A program made the translations under genes and the position numbers. Source: Pseudolabrys sp035718275 (GTDB taxonomy: Bacteria > Pseudomonadota > Alphaproteobacteria > Rhizobiales > Xanthobacteraceae). From it: DNA of 64,000 nucleotides. Location: contig DASTHI010000033.1 of NCBI GenBank assembly GCA_035718275.1, positions 1 to 64,000 of the forward strand, read 5' to 3'. Numbering within the stretch: position 1 is the stretch's first letter; the number at the start of each line of letters is the position of its first letter. Below are positions 43,614 to 52,662 of the stretch, one piece after another. The notes under the pieces are model-generated. The model searched no databases. It saw nothing but the letters and a program-made list of their open reading frames with translations, and was not told the DNA's origin.

Positions 43614-45572
43614 CTAATAGGGCGTCGCGACGATCTCAGGCGCCTTCCCCTGCTTCCGACGCAGCCAATCGAACGCCAGCAGCAGCACCGCTGCGGTGAT
43701 CCCAAACGTATTGACCCACACGGCCTGCGCGAATGTTTCGGGCGGCAGCAATACGGCAAGGGATAATCCGGCGTAGATCAGTCGGCCTGGGATGCCGAGC
43801 GGCGCCAATGAAAATCCGACCGCGGCGGTGCTGCCGAGCCAGATGCCGAAAAGCGCTCTGCTCGTATTCATGACGATCTGCACCCACGTCCCATCCATGA
43901 GCAGGCTAGGTGTGAGCACGAAGAAGAAAGGTAGCAAGAACGTGCTCCAGCCCACCACGCATGCCGTCCAGCCCGTTTTCCAGCCGTCCGTGCGCGCGAT
44001 GTTCGCCGCAGCATAGGCGGCGAATGCCACGGGCGGCGTGATCATCGACAGAATGCCGTTGTACATGACGAACATATGCGCGGCCATCGGCGTGACGCCA
44101 AGCTTGACGAGGGCGGGCGCGAGCAGCGTTGCTGTGAGAATGTAAACGCTCACAGTCGGCAGCCCTATGCCGAGCACAAACGCCAGCACCGCAATCAAAA
44201 GCAGCAGCAGGAAAATGTTTCCTCCTGCGAGCGTGAGCAGCTGAACGGTCATGCTGAATGCCAGCCCGGAGATGCTCATAATGCCGACCATCACGCCGGC
44301 CGCTGCGCCAATTAGGATAATGTCGAGCGATACGCGTCCGGTTTCCATCACCCCCTTGAGCATCTCCAGGAGTGTCAGCCGCTTGCCCCGATAACCGAAG
44401 ATCATGGCCAACAGCATCAGCAATCCGGTCGAGACGATCGCTGCTTTCTCCGGCGTGAGCCGCGTGATGTCGGGGTACATCAGCGCGAAGACGAGGAAGG
44501 CGATCGGCACCAGGAAGTGCCAGCCGGCTTTGAGCACGCTGCCGACGCTCGGAATTTCGGCAATAGCCGCAGCCCCGATCTTGTGCTTGCCGGCTTCCAG
44601 ATCGACGTGGAAAAAAAGGCAGGCGTAGTAGAGCAGCGCGGGAATAGCGGCAGCGATACACACCGAGCCGTAAGGTACCTGCAGGAATTCGGCCATGATG
44701 AATGCGGCAGCGCCCATGACCGGGGGCATCAACTGACCTCCAGTTGAGCCGACCGACTCTATGGCGGCGGCGCGGTACGGCGAAAACCCGGATTTGACCA
44801 TGGTCGGGATGGTCACGATTCCGACCGCGAGCACGTTGCTGACGGCGCTGCCGGAAATCATTCCAAAGAGGGCAGAGCCGAGCACAGCGATCTTGGCTGC
44901 GCCGCCGCGGAGGCGGCCCATAGCGGACATCGAGATGTCCGCAAAAAAATCCGCACCGCCGGTTCTCGCCAGCACCTGTCCGAGAATCGTGAACGGAATT
45001 ACGACCATGACCGCGACCTGCAGGATCGCGCCGATAGCGCCATTGATGTCGAGGCCGAGATAAACCGTCATCCGTTCGGGAGACACGTAGCGAGTTTGAA
45101 AATCCCCCGGCAAATGCGGGCTGATATACACGTAGACCGCCATGCCCGCGATGATGCTGACGAAGCCCCAACCGTTGGTGCGGCGGCTGGCCTCCATGAT
45201 CAGTACCAGCAGAATGGCGCTGACGATCAACCCACTGAGTGGAATAAGCGCGATTTCGTCGGTGAGCGTCGCGTAACGCACGGCAATGTAACCGCACAAT
45301 GCAAGCGAAACCACGACGGCGAGCCAATCACTCCAATGCCTTGGACGCGAGGTGTCGGCGAGAAATGCCAGTGCCAATGTGAGGCCGAGGCACACCGTGA
45401 GCATCTGCTCGGTGTAGAAGGACACATTGAACACCTGCCGTGGGACATCGAGTACCCACAGCACGACCACTGCCACGAGCAAGGACTGAAAAACATTCGT
45501 CCATAGAACGGTTTTCCTCGACGCGGCGGAGGCAAACTCCGCCGCGTCGGGAACGATACGTTCTTCGCTCAC
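43614..45572 (-). CDS. TRAP transporter fused permease (DctQM, TAXI type)
   Basis: A 652-residue protein with about 17 membrane helices, combining the small (4-helix) and large (12-helix) TRAP permease subunits in one chain. Family features include the GSALFGMISGSAVSNVLAVG motif and GSTGGQLMPPVMGAAAFIMA. The GTG start overlaps the binding-protein stop (GTGA). It imports an organic acid by a sodium or proton gradient with its TAXI partner. Confidence 0.93.
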   Translation of the reverse strand: MSEERIVPDAAEFASAASRKTVLWTNVFQSLLVAVVVLWVLDVPRQVFNVSFYTEQMLTVCLGLTLALAFLADTSRPRHWSDWLAVVVSLALCGYIAVRYATLTDEIALIPLSGLIVSAILLVLIMEASRRTNGWGFVSIIAGMAVYVYISPHLPGDFQTRYVSPERMTVYLGLDINGAIGAILQVAVMVVIPFTILGQVLARTGGADFFADISMSAMGRLRGGAAKIAVLGSALFGMISGSAVSNVLAVGIVTIPTMVKSGFSPYRAAAIESVGSTGGQLMPPVMGAAAFIMAEFLQVPYGSVCIAAAIPALLYYACLFFHVDLEAGKHKIGAAAIAEIPSVGSVLKAGWHFLVPIAFLVFALMYPDITRLTPEKAAIVSTGLLMLLAMIFGYRGKRLTLLEMLKGVMETGRVSLDIILIGAAAGVMVGIMSISGLAFSMTVQLLTLAGGNIFLLLLLIAVLAFVLGIGLPTVSVYILTATLLAPALVKLGVTPMAAHMFVMYNGILSMITPPVAFAAYAAANIARTDGWKTGWTACVVGWSTFLLPFFFVLTPSLLMDGTWVQIVMNTSRALFGIWLGSTAAVGFSLAPLGIPGRLIYAGLSLAVLLPPETFAQAVWVNTFGITAAVLLLAFDWLRRKQGKAPEIVATPY

Positions 45573-46534
45573 TGGACGCTCTTGGCCTGGACGTTATGTT
45601 CCTTGAAGTACTTCAAGGCGCCTGGATGATATGGAATGTCGTAGCTCTTGTAGAGCGCGGCGCCGGAGAACTCGCGCAGCGCTGGCTGGATGGCGATCAG
45701 GTCCGCTTTGTTCTTATCCAGTGTGTCGATCAGCTTGTATACTGCCTCGTCGCTGACCTTCGCGTTCGTAAAGATCATGTTGTCCCAGGTGTACACCTTC
45801 ATGGGATGGTCGACGCCGACGAAGAATCCGTTGGGAACGGCAGGCGTAAGGTAGCCTTCCGGCAGGATCTTTTTCGCTGCCGGCATGCCGCTCTCCGGAA
45901 TTTCCAGTGCACGGATACCGCCGACTGTTGCATCCACCTCACGGACCTTGGGGGCGCCGAACGCGAAGAAGAACATGTCGGCGGAGCCGGACGTGAAGTC
46001 GTCGGCGCCGCGGATGACATTCGGTATCAACACGGGCGAGACGTCCTTTTCAGTCAACCCGCCGGTCGCAAGGATCGCCTTGATCATCGGGTCGAGCGTG
46101 CGCATCGCCGAGTATCCCATGCCGACTCGCTTGCCTTTGAGATCGGCGATCGATTTCATCGAAGTGTCTTTTCGGACCCAGAAGGCGCCACGCAAGGCGT
46201 GCAGCGAGCCGATCAGGCGCAAATTGGGATTGGTTGCTTTCGCTCCCTGCACTTCAAAGATGTTGGCGATGCCGAACTCGGCTTCCCCACGAGCAACCAG
46301 CGGTATCATGACGGATTCGCCGGCGGTCGGCTGCACCACCACGTTAAGACCTGCTTTGTCCTTGAGCACCTTGGCGACGGCGGAAGCCGAGGTGTGGTTG
46401 AGCGTCCCGGGCTGCATCGTCGCGAAGCCGTATGTCTGTGCCTGGCCTGCATGTGCACCCACAACCAGCATCACAAACCCGGCCACGACTGCCCGCATGC
46501 AGAGCATTCCGCGGCATGAATCAAACATCGACAT
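45569..46534 (-). CDS. TAXI-family TRAP periplasmic binding protein
   Basis: A 321-residue solute receptor. A signal peptide ending at about residue 32 (VVGAHAGQAQ) is followed by TAXI-family blocks: GESVMIPLVARGEAEFGIAN, then LKGKRVGMGYSAMRTLDPMI and VPNGFFVGVDHPMKVYTWDN. It delivers substrate to the fused permease encoded next. The ligand is unknown. A 227-bp divergent promoter region separates it from the hydrolase gene. Confidence 0.93.
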   Translation of the reverse strand: MSMFDSCRGMLCMRAVVAGFVMLVVGAHAGQAQTYGFATMQPGTLNHTSASAVAKVLKDKAGLNVVVQPTAGESVMIPLVARGEAEFGIANIFEVQGAKATNPNLRLIGSLHALRGAFWVRKDTSMKSIADLKGKRVGMGYSAMRTLDPMIKAILATGGLTEKDVSPVLIPNVIRGADDFTSGSADMFFFAFGAPKVREVDATVGGIRALEIPESGMPAAKKILPEGYLTPAVPNGFFVGVDHPMKVYTWDNMIFTNAKVSDEAVYKLIDTLDKNKADLIAIQPALREFSGAALYKSYDIPYHPGALKYFKEHNVQAKSVQ

Positions 46535-46761
46535 AGAGGCTTTCTCCCTCGGCGTTCTCGTTTATAAAGCTGTGCGGCTTGGGCCCTGCCGGGCTTATAC
46601 CCGCGGCGGCGAGCAGCCGCCATCGCGCTGTTCAGGGCAATTTTGCACAGGATGGAAAGTAAAGCGAGGCTAAGCGTTGTCGTTTGCCGGTATCGCGGCG
46701 GGATCGTGCCCAATAGATTTTTCCGGGCCGCAGGGAATAATCCCTGCCCAAGAGGATAGTT

Positions 46762-47550
46762 ATGTCGCTTGAACAGCTCAGCGCCGGGCGTGGCGCACTG
46801 ACAGCCGTACGAACGGGGGAGGGCCGTGACCTGGTCATCCTCCACTCTCTGCTTGCCGATCGTCACGCGTTCGATCCTGTTCTTCCCGCGCTGGCTGAAA
46901 AAAACCGCGTGACTCTGTTTAACCTTCCGGGCTTTCACGGCTCGCAACCGGCGATGCTGGCGCTCATGGACGCGTATGTGGCGGTGATCGAAGATGGGTT
47001 TGACGAGTTTCGAATTGGCCGGGATTCGGTCCTCTTGGGAAATGGCTTCGGCGGCACGGTCGCGCTCGCTTTTGCGCTGGCACATCCCGAAAGAATCTCG
47101 AAGCTTGTACTCAGCGATGCCGCCGCAGCTTTTCCTCCGCAGGGCCGACAGGCTTTTGCAGCCATGGCAAAGAAAGTGGAGGAGGAGGGGCTCGGCAGTA
47201 TCGCGGAGGTCGCAGCAAAAAGAGTGTTCTCGCCAGCCTACCTCGCCGCGCATCCGGATAAAATCGAAGAACGAAAGAAGGTTCTGCTCGGGATCGATCC
47301 GAAGGCCTTTCAGGCAGCCTGCAAAATCCTGCAGGAAACGGACCTAGTGCCCTTGCTTCACCATCTCAAGGTGCCGACGCTCGTGATATGCGGTGAATTG
47401 GACCAGGCGACGCCGCCCGCGCTCAACAAGCAGATCGTGGAAAAAGTCGCGGGCGCGAAATACATCGAATTGCCGGGCTGCGGGCACTGTCCACCGCTAG
47501 AGCAGCCGGAAAAATTTATCGCTGTGATCAGGGAATTCGTCGGGCTTTAG
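46762..47550 (+). CDS. Alpha/beta hydrolase with Gly in place of the catalytic Ser
   Basis: A 262-residue alpha/beta-hydrolase fold protein close to the MhpC/PcaD lineage. The nucleophile elbow reads LLGNGFGGTVALAFALAHPE, where the usual Ser of GNSFGG is Gly (codon GGC, one base from AGC). The Asp (GELDQATPP) and His (GCGHCPPLEQP) are intact. It would therefore lack ordinary esterase chemistry unless another residue serves. AAGAGGA precedes the ATG. It sits in an aromatic-catabolism cluster. Confidence 0.85.
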   Translation: MSLEQLSAGRGALTAVRTGEGRDLVILHSLLADRHAFDPVLPALAEKNRVTLFNLPGFHGSQPAMLALMDAYVAVIEDGFDEFRIGRDSVLLGNGFGGTVALAFALAHPERISKLVLSDAAAAFPPQGRQAFAAMAKKVEEEGLGSIAEVAAKRVFSPAYLAAHPDKIEERKKVLLGIDPKAFQAACKILQETDLVPLLHHLKVPTLVICGELDQATPPALNKQIVEKVAGAKYIELPGCGHCPPLEQPEKFIAVIREFVGL

Positions 47551-47567
47551 ATAGACAGCTTGGACGA

Positions 47568-48653
47568 TCAGCGGATCGCATTCATGACGGCCGCTGCAAC
47601 CGCTGCCGTGCCGTCTTCGCCGCCGAACTCGACCGGCCTTATTCCGTCGGCATAGGCACGATCCACGGCCTGCTCGATTCTCTGGGCGGCTTCCGCGGCT
47701 GGCTGGTGCTCATGCCGCTCGGCGAGCCAGTCCAGCATCATCGCTGCAGACAGGATCATTGCCGTTGGATTGGCCTTTCCCTGTCCCATGATGTCGGGCG
47801 CCGTTCCGTGGCAGGGCTGGAATACTGCATGCCGGTCGCCGACGTCGGCTGATGGCGCAATCCCAAGGCCGCCGATCAATCCGGCGGCAAGGTCCGAGAG
47901 GATGTCGCCGAATATATTTTCCATCACCATGACGTCGAAATTCCATGGCTTGCGCACCATCAAGGCGGCGCAGGCATCGACATAGACGTGATCGGTCTTC
48001 ACTCCGGGAAAACTTTTTGCCCGCTCATCAAAAATCGATCGGAAGTAGGCATAAGCCTTGAAAGCGTTCGCCTTGTCGACGCAGGTGAGGACGCCCGGTT
48101 TGCCGCGTTTTTTCCGTCGCTCTGTCAATCGCAGGGAGAAATCGAACAGACGCTCGGAGGTTTTGCGCGTGATCACGAGCGTCTCGCGGGCGTCCTCGTT
48201 CGTAACCACACCCTTGCCCATGGAGGCGAAGAGGCCTTCGGTCGACTCGCGGATCAGCACAAAATCGATGCCGTGTTCGTGCGCAGCAACGATGGGGCTC
48301 GGCACGCCGGGGATCAGGCGCGCCGGTCGCACGCCGGCATAAAGGTCGAAGATGAAGCGGAGCTCGACCTGCGGCATGATCTCGGTGTTGTCAGGATAGC
48401 GTATGCTCGGCAGGCCGCAGGCGCCGAGCAGGATTGCATCGGCCTCCTCGCACAGCCTGAGGGTGGACTCCGGCATCGAACGGCCGGTCTCCTTGTAGTG
48501 GCCCGCGCCTGCCGCAGCATGCGAAAAGTGGAAATTCAAAGTCGGCGTGTCCGCCTCGATCCTCTTGAGTATCTCGAGCGCGGGAGCCATGACCTCAGGC
48601 CCGATTCCGTCGCCTGGCAGAACGGCAATATGGAAAGCGGAGTTGGCTGACAT
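47568..48653 (-). CDS. Isocitrate/isopropylmalate/tartrate dehydrogenase family
   Basis: A 361-residue beta-decarboxylating dehydrogenase. IAVLPGDGIGPEVMAPALEI at the N-terminus, the substrate-binding VELRFIFDLYAGVRPARL, FVLIRESTEGLFA, VYVDACAALMVRKPWNFDVM and ENIFGDILSDLAAGLIGGLG are all family motifs. It could be LeuB-like or tartrate dehydrogenase-like; the catabolic neighbourhood favours a D-malate/tartrate type role. The start ATG is well defined. Confidence 0.87.
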   Translation of the reverse strand: MSANSAFHIAVLPGDGIGPEVMAPALEILKRIEADTPTLNFHFSHAAAGAGHYKETGRSMPESTLRLCEEADAILLGACGLPSIRYPDNTEIMPQVELRFIFDLYAGVRPARLIPGVPSPIVAAHEHGIDFVLIRESTEGLFASMGKGVVTNEDARETLVITRKTSERLFDFSLRLTERRKKRGKPGVLTCVDKANAFKAYAYFRSIFDERAKSFPGVKTDHVYVDACAALMVRKPWNFDVMVMENIFGDILSDLAAGLIGGLGIAPSADVGDRHAVFQPCHGTAPDIMGQGKANPTAMILSAAMMLDWLAERHEHQPAAEAAQRIEQAVDRAYADGIRPVEFGGEDGTAAVAAAVMNAIR

Positions 48654-48739
48654 GGAAATTCCGGGATGGCGCTGTCCTGGCTTGGGGGCTAATCAATACG
48701 TCCGCGCATCCGCGCGCAAGTGATCTTCGGGGAGAGGGC

Positions 48740-49552
48740 ATGCCTCGGTTTGCTGCCAATCTTGGCTATCTTTTCACGGATCGCCCATTGCTTGACCGGA
48801 TCGATGCGGCTGCTGCTGCAGGATTTGCGGCAATCGAGCTGCAATTTCCATACGACGTACCTGCGTCCGCGGTGAAAGCAGCGATCGCGAGGAACGGTTT
48901 GACAATGCTGGGACTCAACACGCCCCCAGGCGATCGTGAAGGGGAATTCGGTCTCGCCGCGGTTCCGGGTCGTGAAAAGGACTGGGATGTCAGTTTCGCT
49001 CGCGCACTCGACTATGCGAGTGCCATCGGGGCACGTGCAATTCATTGCCTCGCCGGCAAGGTCGCAGCCGAGCAGCGTCCATCGGCGGACCGTGTGTTTC
49101 TGCAGAATCTTGTGCGCGGCGCCGATCTTGCGGCCGAGAAGAACATCATGCTGCTTATCGAGCCCATCAATGGACGCGACCGGCCTAACTATTTTCTCAA
49201 TCACGTGGAGCATGCCGCTGATCTGATTGCAAAAGCAGGCCAGCCAAACATTCGCATGCAGTTCGATTTCTACCACGTACAAATCGTTGGCGGGGACATC
49301 ACCTATCGGCTGAGAAAATTTCTGCCGGTCATAGGCCATCTTCAGTGTGCGGCCGTACCCTCGCGACACGAGCCGGATGAAGGCGAGTTGAACTACCCAG
49401 CTCTCTTCGAGACTGTCGACTCATTAGGCTACGATGGCTGGGTGGGTGCCGAATATCGACCCAGAGCAGGCACCGAGGAAGGACTGGGCTGGGCGATGAA
49501 ATACGGCGTAGTGCCTCGAGATCGGTGGAAAATGTCCCGCCAAACCTCTTGA
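48740..49552 (+). CDS. Hydroxypyruvate isomerase family protein (Hyi/OtnI)
   Basis: A 270-residue TIM-barrel isomerase. MPRFAANLGYLFTDRPLLDR, FAAIELQFPYDVPASAV, IMLLIEPINGRDRPNYFLN and MQFDFYHVQIVGGDITYRL match Hyi, with the metal-binding Glu (LIEPIN), Asp (QFDFYH) and later Glu (GAEYRP) present. It interconverts hydroxypyruvate with tartronate semialdehyde or related 2-oxo acids. Divergent from the dehydrogenase gene 86 bp away. Confidence 0.9.
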   Translation: MPRFAANLGYLFTDRPLLDRIDAAAAAGFAAIELQFPYDVPASAVKAAIARNGLTMLGLNTPPGDREGEFGLAAVPGREKDWDVSFARALDYASAIGARAIHCLAGKVAAEQRPSADRVFLQNLVRGADLAAEKNIMLLIEPINGRDRPNYFLNHVEHAADLIAKAGQPNIRMQFDFYHVQIVGGDITYRLRKFLPVIGHLQCAAVPSRHEPDEGELNYPALFETVDSLGYDGWVGAEYRPRAGTEEGLGWAMKYGVVPRDRWKMSRQTS

Positions 49553-49603
49553 GTATTGACGGTTTTTGATTGCGCCGCCTCCGGCCCTTGTTAAATTGGA
49601 CTC

Positions 49604-50164
49604 ATGTGGGAACGCAAAGCAGACGATTCTCAACTTTCACAAGAACTGCAGCCGCTCAGGGAGGCCGTGCGCGACGCACGTATCGAAGCCGCGGAGCGAT
49701 CTGGCGTTGTCGTGGATTTACGCGATGCGGATGCGGCGCGGCTTGAACTCCTTAATGAGGCACTTGATCCGGTTTTCAAAGACATTCCGAATGACGTCGA
49801 ACTGTTCGACCGGGGATTGAGCAAAGGCGACATTCCGCGCCTCTGGATCGACGTCGTTGCCCACGTGGAAATGGGACGCGACAAGCGGCAATACCGGTTC
49901 GTACAGGACACGCGCTACGGGCGCGCGGTGCTTGCTGAATCCTATGAAGTGCCGGTCATCGCTGACGCGGTCACGCGATATGTCGCCCGCCGCATGGTGG
50001 AACGCGAACGCGCACTGACCGATGATGCACGAGGCGACGTGGCCCAGTCGGTTCTGCGGCGCCGGCGGCGGCAGTCGCGTTGGCGTACGGTGCGCCTCTT
50101 TATGTATGGGCTTGTCGCCGGCGTGGCGGGACTCTTTATTCTGGCCATGCTGGCCGCGCCCTAG
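49604..50164 (+). CDS. Conserved protein with C-terminal membrane anchor
   Basis: A 186-residue protein with a charged helical N-terminal part, an Arg-rich patch (RRRRRQSRWRTVRL) and a single C-terminal transmembrane segment (FMYGLVAGVAGLFILAMLAA). It is therefore likely tail-anchored in the inner membrane. No catalytic motif is seen. Its stop codon overlaps the stop of the convergent metallophosphoesterase gene by four bases. Confidence 0.7.
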   Translation: MWERKADDSQLSQELQPLREAVRDARIEAAERSGVVVDLRDADAARLELLNEALDPVFKDIPNDVELFDRGLSKGDIPRLWIDVVAHVEMGRDKRQYRFVQDTRYGRAVLAESYEVPVIADAVTRYVARRMVERERALTDDARGDVAQSVLRRRRRQSRWRTVRLFMYGLVAGVAGLFILAMLAAP

Positions 50165-51045
50165 CCGATCAGTTTCAATCGTTTCTGTTGCACAACCTGA
50201 CCGGAGTGATCGAGACCGCGCGACTCGATCTCGCATGTCCAGGCACCAGCTTCGCCGCCGATCCGGTAAAGATTGTAGGCGGCAGAGTCGTGCTCCGCAT
50301 TTGGTATCGCAGAGGCAGATGGCACTCCGACGGCCGGTAACCGTGAGCCGTTGGGTCCATTGAGCCAGTTGACCATGTGGCGGTGATCATGCCCGTGCAC
50401 CAGCAATTCCGCTCCGTGCTCGGCGATAACGCGCATGAGAACAGCGGCATCGAGCAGTCGCTTGTGTCGAGGCGCGCTGGTGAGCGGAGGATGGTGGATC
50501 ATGATCACGCGGAAAACGCGCTCCACCTTTAATTTGTTGAGAGCAGCTGCAAGCTCGACGAGCTGCCTGGTTCCGATAAAGCCGGTAGCGAGCAGAGGTG
50601 CGGTCGGCACACCGGTCGAGACTCCGATCAGCGCGAGGTTTTCGCGCCGACGCACATAAGGAAAAGCAGTACGCCCGTCGTCGTCGTGCATGTACGTGCC
50701 CCATTGGCGCGCAGCGTTGGCAAAGGCGTCACGTACATAGATGTCGTGATTACCCGGGACGAAACTGACATCGCGAGCCGGCCCGAGCTCTTCCAGCCAC
50801 TCACGTCCGCGAGTGAATTCCGCGGGGAGCCCGATATTGGCGATATCGCCGGTTACAACCGTGTGGTCGGGCGACTGCCGCTTGAGATCCGCGGTAACGA
50901 GCTCAAGGGCTGCGGCAGAGTGAATGAAACGCCTTCTGCGCTCCCAGTTGAGATATCCGGTAATGCGCTTGCCGATCAACTCGGACCATCGAACGGCTGG
51001 AAGCGGAGCAAGGTGTGGATCGGAGATGTGGGCGAGCGTAAACAT
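50161..51045 (-). CDS. Metallophosphoesterase
   Basis: A 294-residue calcineurin-like phosphoesterase, cytoplasmic (no signal peptide). The metal-binding blocks occur in order: HISDPH, TGDIAN, PGNHDIY, MIHHPP and VHGHDHRHM. The fold includes an internal extension (KRITGYLNWERRRR). The substrate (nucleotide, phospholipid or lipid A related) is not predictable from sequence. Confidence 0.9.
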   Translation of the reverse strand: MFTLAHISDPHLAPLPAVRWSELIGKRITGYLNWERRRRFIHSAAALELVTADLKRQSPDHTVVTGDIANIGLPAEFTRGREWLEELGPARDVSFVPGNHDIYVRDAFANAARQWGTYMHDDDGRTAFPYVRRRENLALIGVSTGVPTAPLLATGFIGTRQLVELAAALNKLKVERVFRVIMIHHPPLTSAPRHKRLLDAAVLMRVIAEHGAELLVHGHDHRHMVNWLNGPNGSRLPAVGVPSASAIPNAEHDSAAYNLYRIGGEAGAWTCEIESRGLDHSGQVVQQKRLKLIG

Positions 51046-51099
51046 TTTTGCTATTCCGCCCTGGGCCGTACGATCGAGTAGACCAGCGACCGCCCGAGT

Positions 51100-52059
51100 T
51101 CAGGAACTTCCAATCACAATGCCCGCGATGAAAACGAGCACGCCGCCAACGACGACTTGAAATGCCGCCTGGAGGAACGGCGTATCCATGAAACGAAACC
51201 GGATCCACGCGATCGCTGCAAGCTCGGCCGCGACCACGATGATGGAAACAACTGTCGCGACAAAAAAGTCGGGAATGAGATACGGCAATGTGTGGCCAAG
51301 CCCACCGATCGCCGTCATCACCCCACAAACCGTCCCGCGCAGCCATGGAGTGCCACGCCCAGTAAGGGATCCGTCGTCCGAAAGTGCTTCAGCGAAGCCC
51401 ATCGAAATGCCCGCGCCCACCGACGCTGCCATGCCGACCAGAAATGTTTCCCAAGTATTGTGCGTGGCGAATGCCGCGGCGAACAGCGGCGCCAGCGTCG
51501 AGACGGAGCCGTCCATCAGGCCGGCGAGTCCGGGCTGCACGTATTGCAGCACGAACATGCGGCGCGCCGTCTCATCCTCCATCGCGCGTGCGCCTGTCGT
51601 GAGGATTTCCTGACTGAGCTTGTGCGCAAGGCTTTCGTGCCCAGCCTCAGCCTCGGCAAGCTCGATGAGCAATTGACGCACGGATGCGTCGCGCGCGCTT
51701 TCGGCCGCCCGACGGTAGAAGCGCTCCGCCTGGAATTCCATGTTTTCCGCGAATTTGCGGACTTCCTCGAGGCCAAGGGGCCGCATCAGCCACAACGGCC
51801 TTTTCTGCTGCAGAAATCCCTTAACGTCCTGACGGCGTATGAGCGGAAGGTATTCGCCGAATTTTTTCCGATAAAGGTCGAAAAGCATTGTGCGGTGATG
51901 CACTTCCTCTTCGGCCATCTCGTCGAACACCTTGGCGGAGGCAGGAAACTGATCGCGCAGTCCTTCGGCAAAGCCGCGGTATATGCGGCTGTCTTCCTCC
52001 TCATTGGTGATGGCCAAAGCCAGGACTTCTTGTTCCGTCAGGTCAGAGAATTGTTTCAC
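51100..52059 (-). CDS. mbfA: MbfA-like membrane-bound ferritin (ferritin-VIT1 fusion)
   Basis: A 319-residue protein. The N-terminal 150 residues form a ferritin-like four-helix domain with several carboxylate/His ligands (NEEEDSRIYRGFAEGL, DEMAEEEVHHRTMLFDLYR, ELAEAEAGHESLAHKLSQ). The C-terminal half is a VIT1-like membrane domain of about five helices (LAGLMDGSVSTLAPLFAAAF, AGISMGFAEALSDDG). In Bradyrhizobium and Agrobacterium MbfA exports iron. GTG start with AAGGGGA upstream. It is divergent from the Nudix gene. Confidence 0.9.
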   Translation of the reverse strand: MKQFSDLTEQEVLALAITNEEEDSRIYRGFAEGLRDQFPASAKVFDEMAEEEVHHRTMLFDLYRKKFGEYLPLIRRQDVKGFLQQKRPLWLMRPLGLEEVRKFAENMEFQAERFYRRAAESARDASVRQLLIELAEAEAGHESLAHKLSQEILTTGARAMEDETARRMFVLQYVQPGLAGLMDGSVSTLAPLFAAAFATHNTWETFLVGMAASVGAGISMGFAEALSDDGSLTGRGTPWLRGTVCGVMTAIGGLGHTLPYLIPDFFVATVVSIIVVAAELAAIAWIRFRFMDTPFLQAAFQVVVGGVLVFIAGIVIGSS

Positions 52060-52184
52060 AGGCCGTCCCCTTGGTCGCCGGCTGCAGGCCTTATGCCATA
52101 TATTGCAGGAACTCCAGAAGGTCCGGTTCGTCTCGTGGCGGTCCGCGCCTGGGTTCGTTTGAATTGGGCAAAGAGGGTCTACAT

Positions 52185-52661
52185 TTGCAACGCTTGCGCC
52201 GCGCACTTGAACCGCTCATTCGCCGGGTTCTGCATTTTTATTGGCGTTTCTCACGGGGCACCACGCTCGGCGCCCGAGCGATTGTGATCGACGGCACCGG
52301 GCGCGTCTTCCTGATCAAGCACTCCTATGTCGAGGGCTGGCATCTTCCCGGCGGTGGCGTCGAGGTTGGAGAAACTGTGCTTGAAGCGCTCGCCCGCGAA
52401 TTGGCCGAGGAAGGCAATTTTCGCCTTACTGCCGCGCCGCAGCTTTATGGCATCTACTTCAACAAGAGGATCTCACGACGCGACCATGTGGCGTTGTTCA
52501 TCGTGCGCGATTTCCAGCAGGAGGGCGAGCCAAGGCCTAATCACGAAATCGTGGCGCATGGGTTCTTCGCGCCCGATGCGCTGCCCGAGGGAACGACGCG
52601 CGGTACGCGCGCGCGCATCGCCGAGGTGTTCCAGGCCGTGACGACCAGTCAACTTTGGTGA
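52185..52661 (+). CDS. Nudix hydrolase
   Basis: A 158-residue protein. The Nudix box GGGVEVGETVLEALARELAE then EGNF (box spans residues about 64-87) is intact, with basic N-terminal helix. The substrate is unknown. The start is TTG at 52185 with AGAGGG upstream, since no ATG/GTG is available near the homology start. It is divergent from mbfA and its stop is 1 bp from the stop of the next convergent gene. Confidence 0.82.
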   Translation: MQRLRRALEPLIRRVLHFYWRFSRGTTLGARAIVIDGTGRVFLIKHSYVEGWHLPGGGVEVGETVLEALARELAEEGNFRLTAAPQLYGIYFNKRISRRDHVALFIVRDFQQEGEPRPNHEIVAHGFFAPDALPEGTTRGTRARIAEVFQAVTTSQLW

Positions 52662-52662
52662 C

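Noticed and set aside
43906..45327. 473-codon minus-strand frame within the TRAP permease region
   Set aside because: Same strand but different frame from the permease; Arg/His-rich composition typical of out-of-frame translation.
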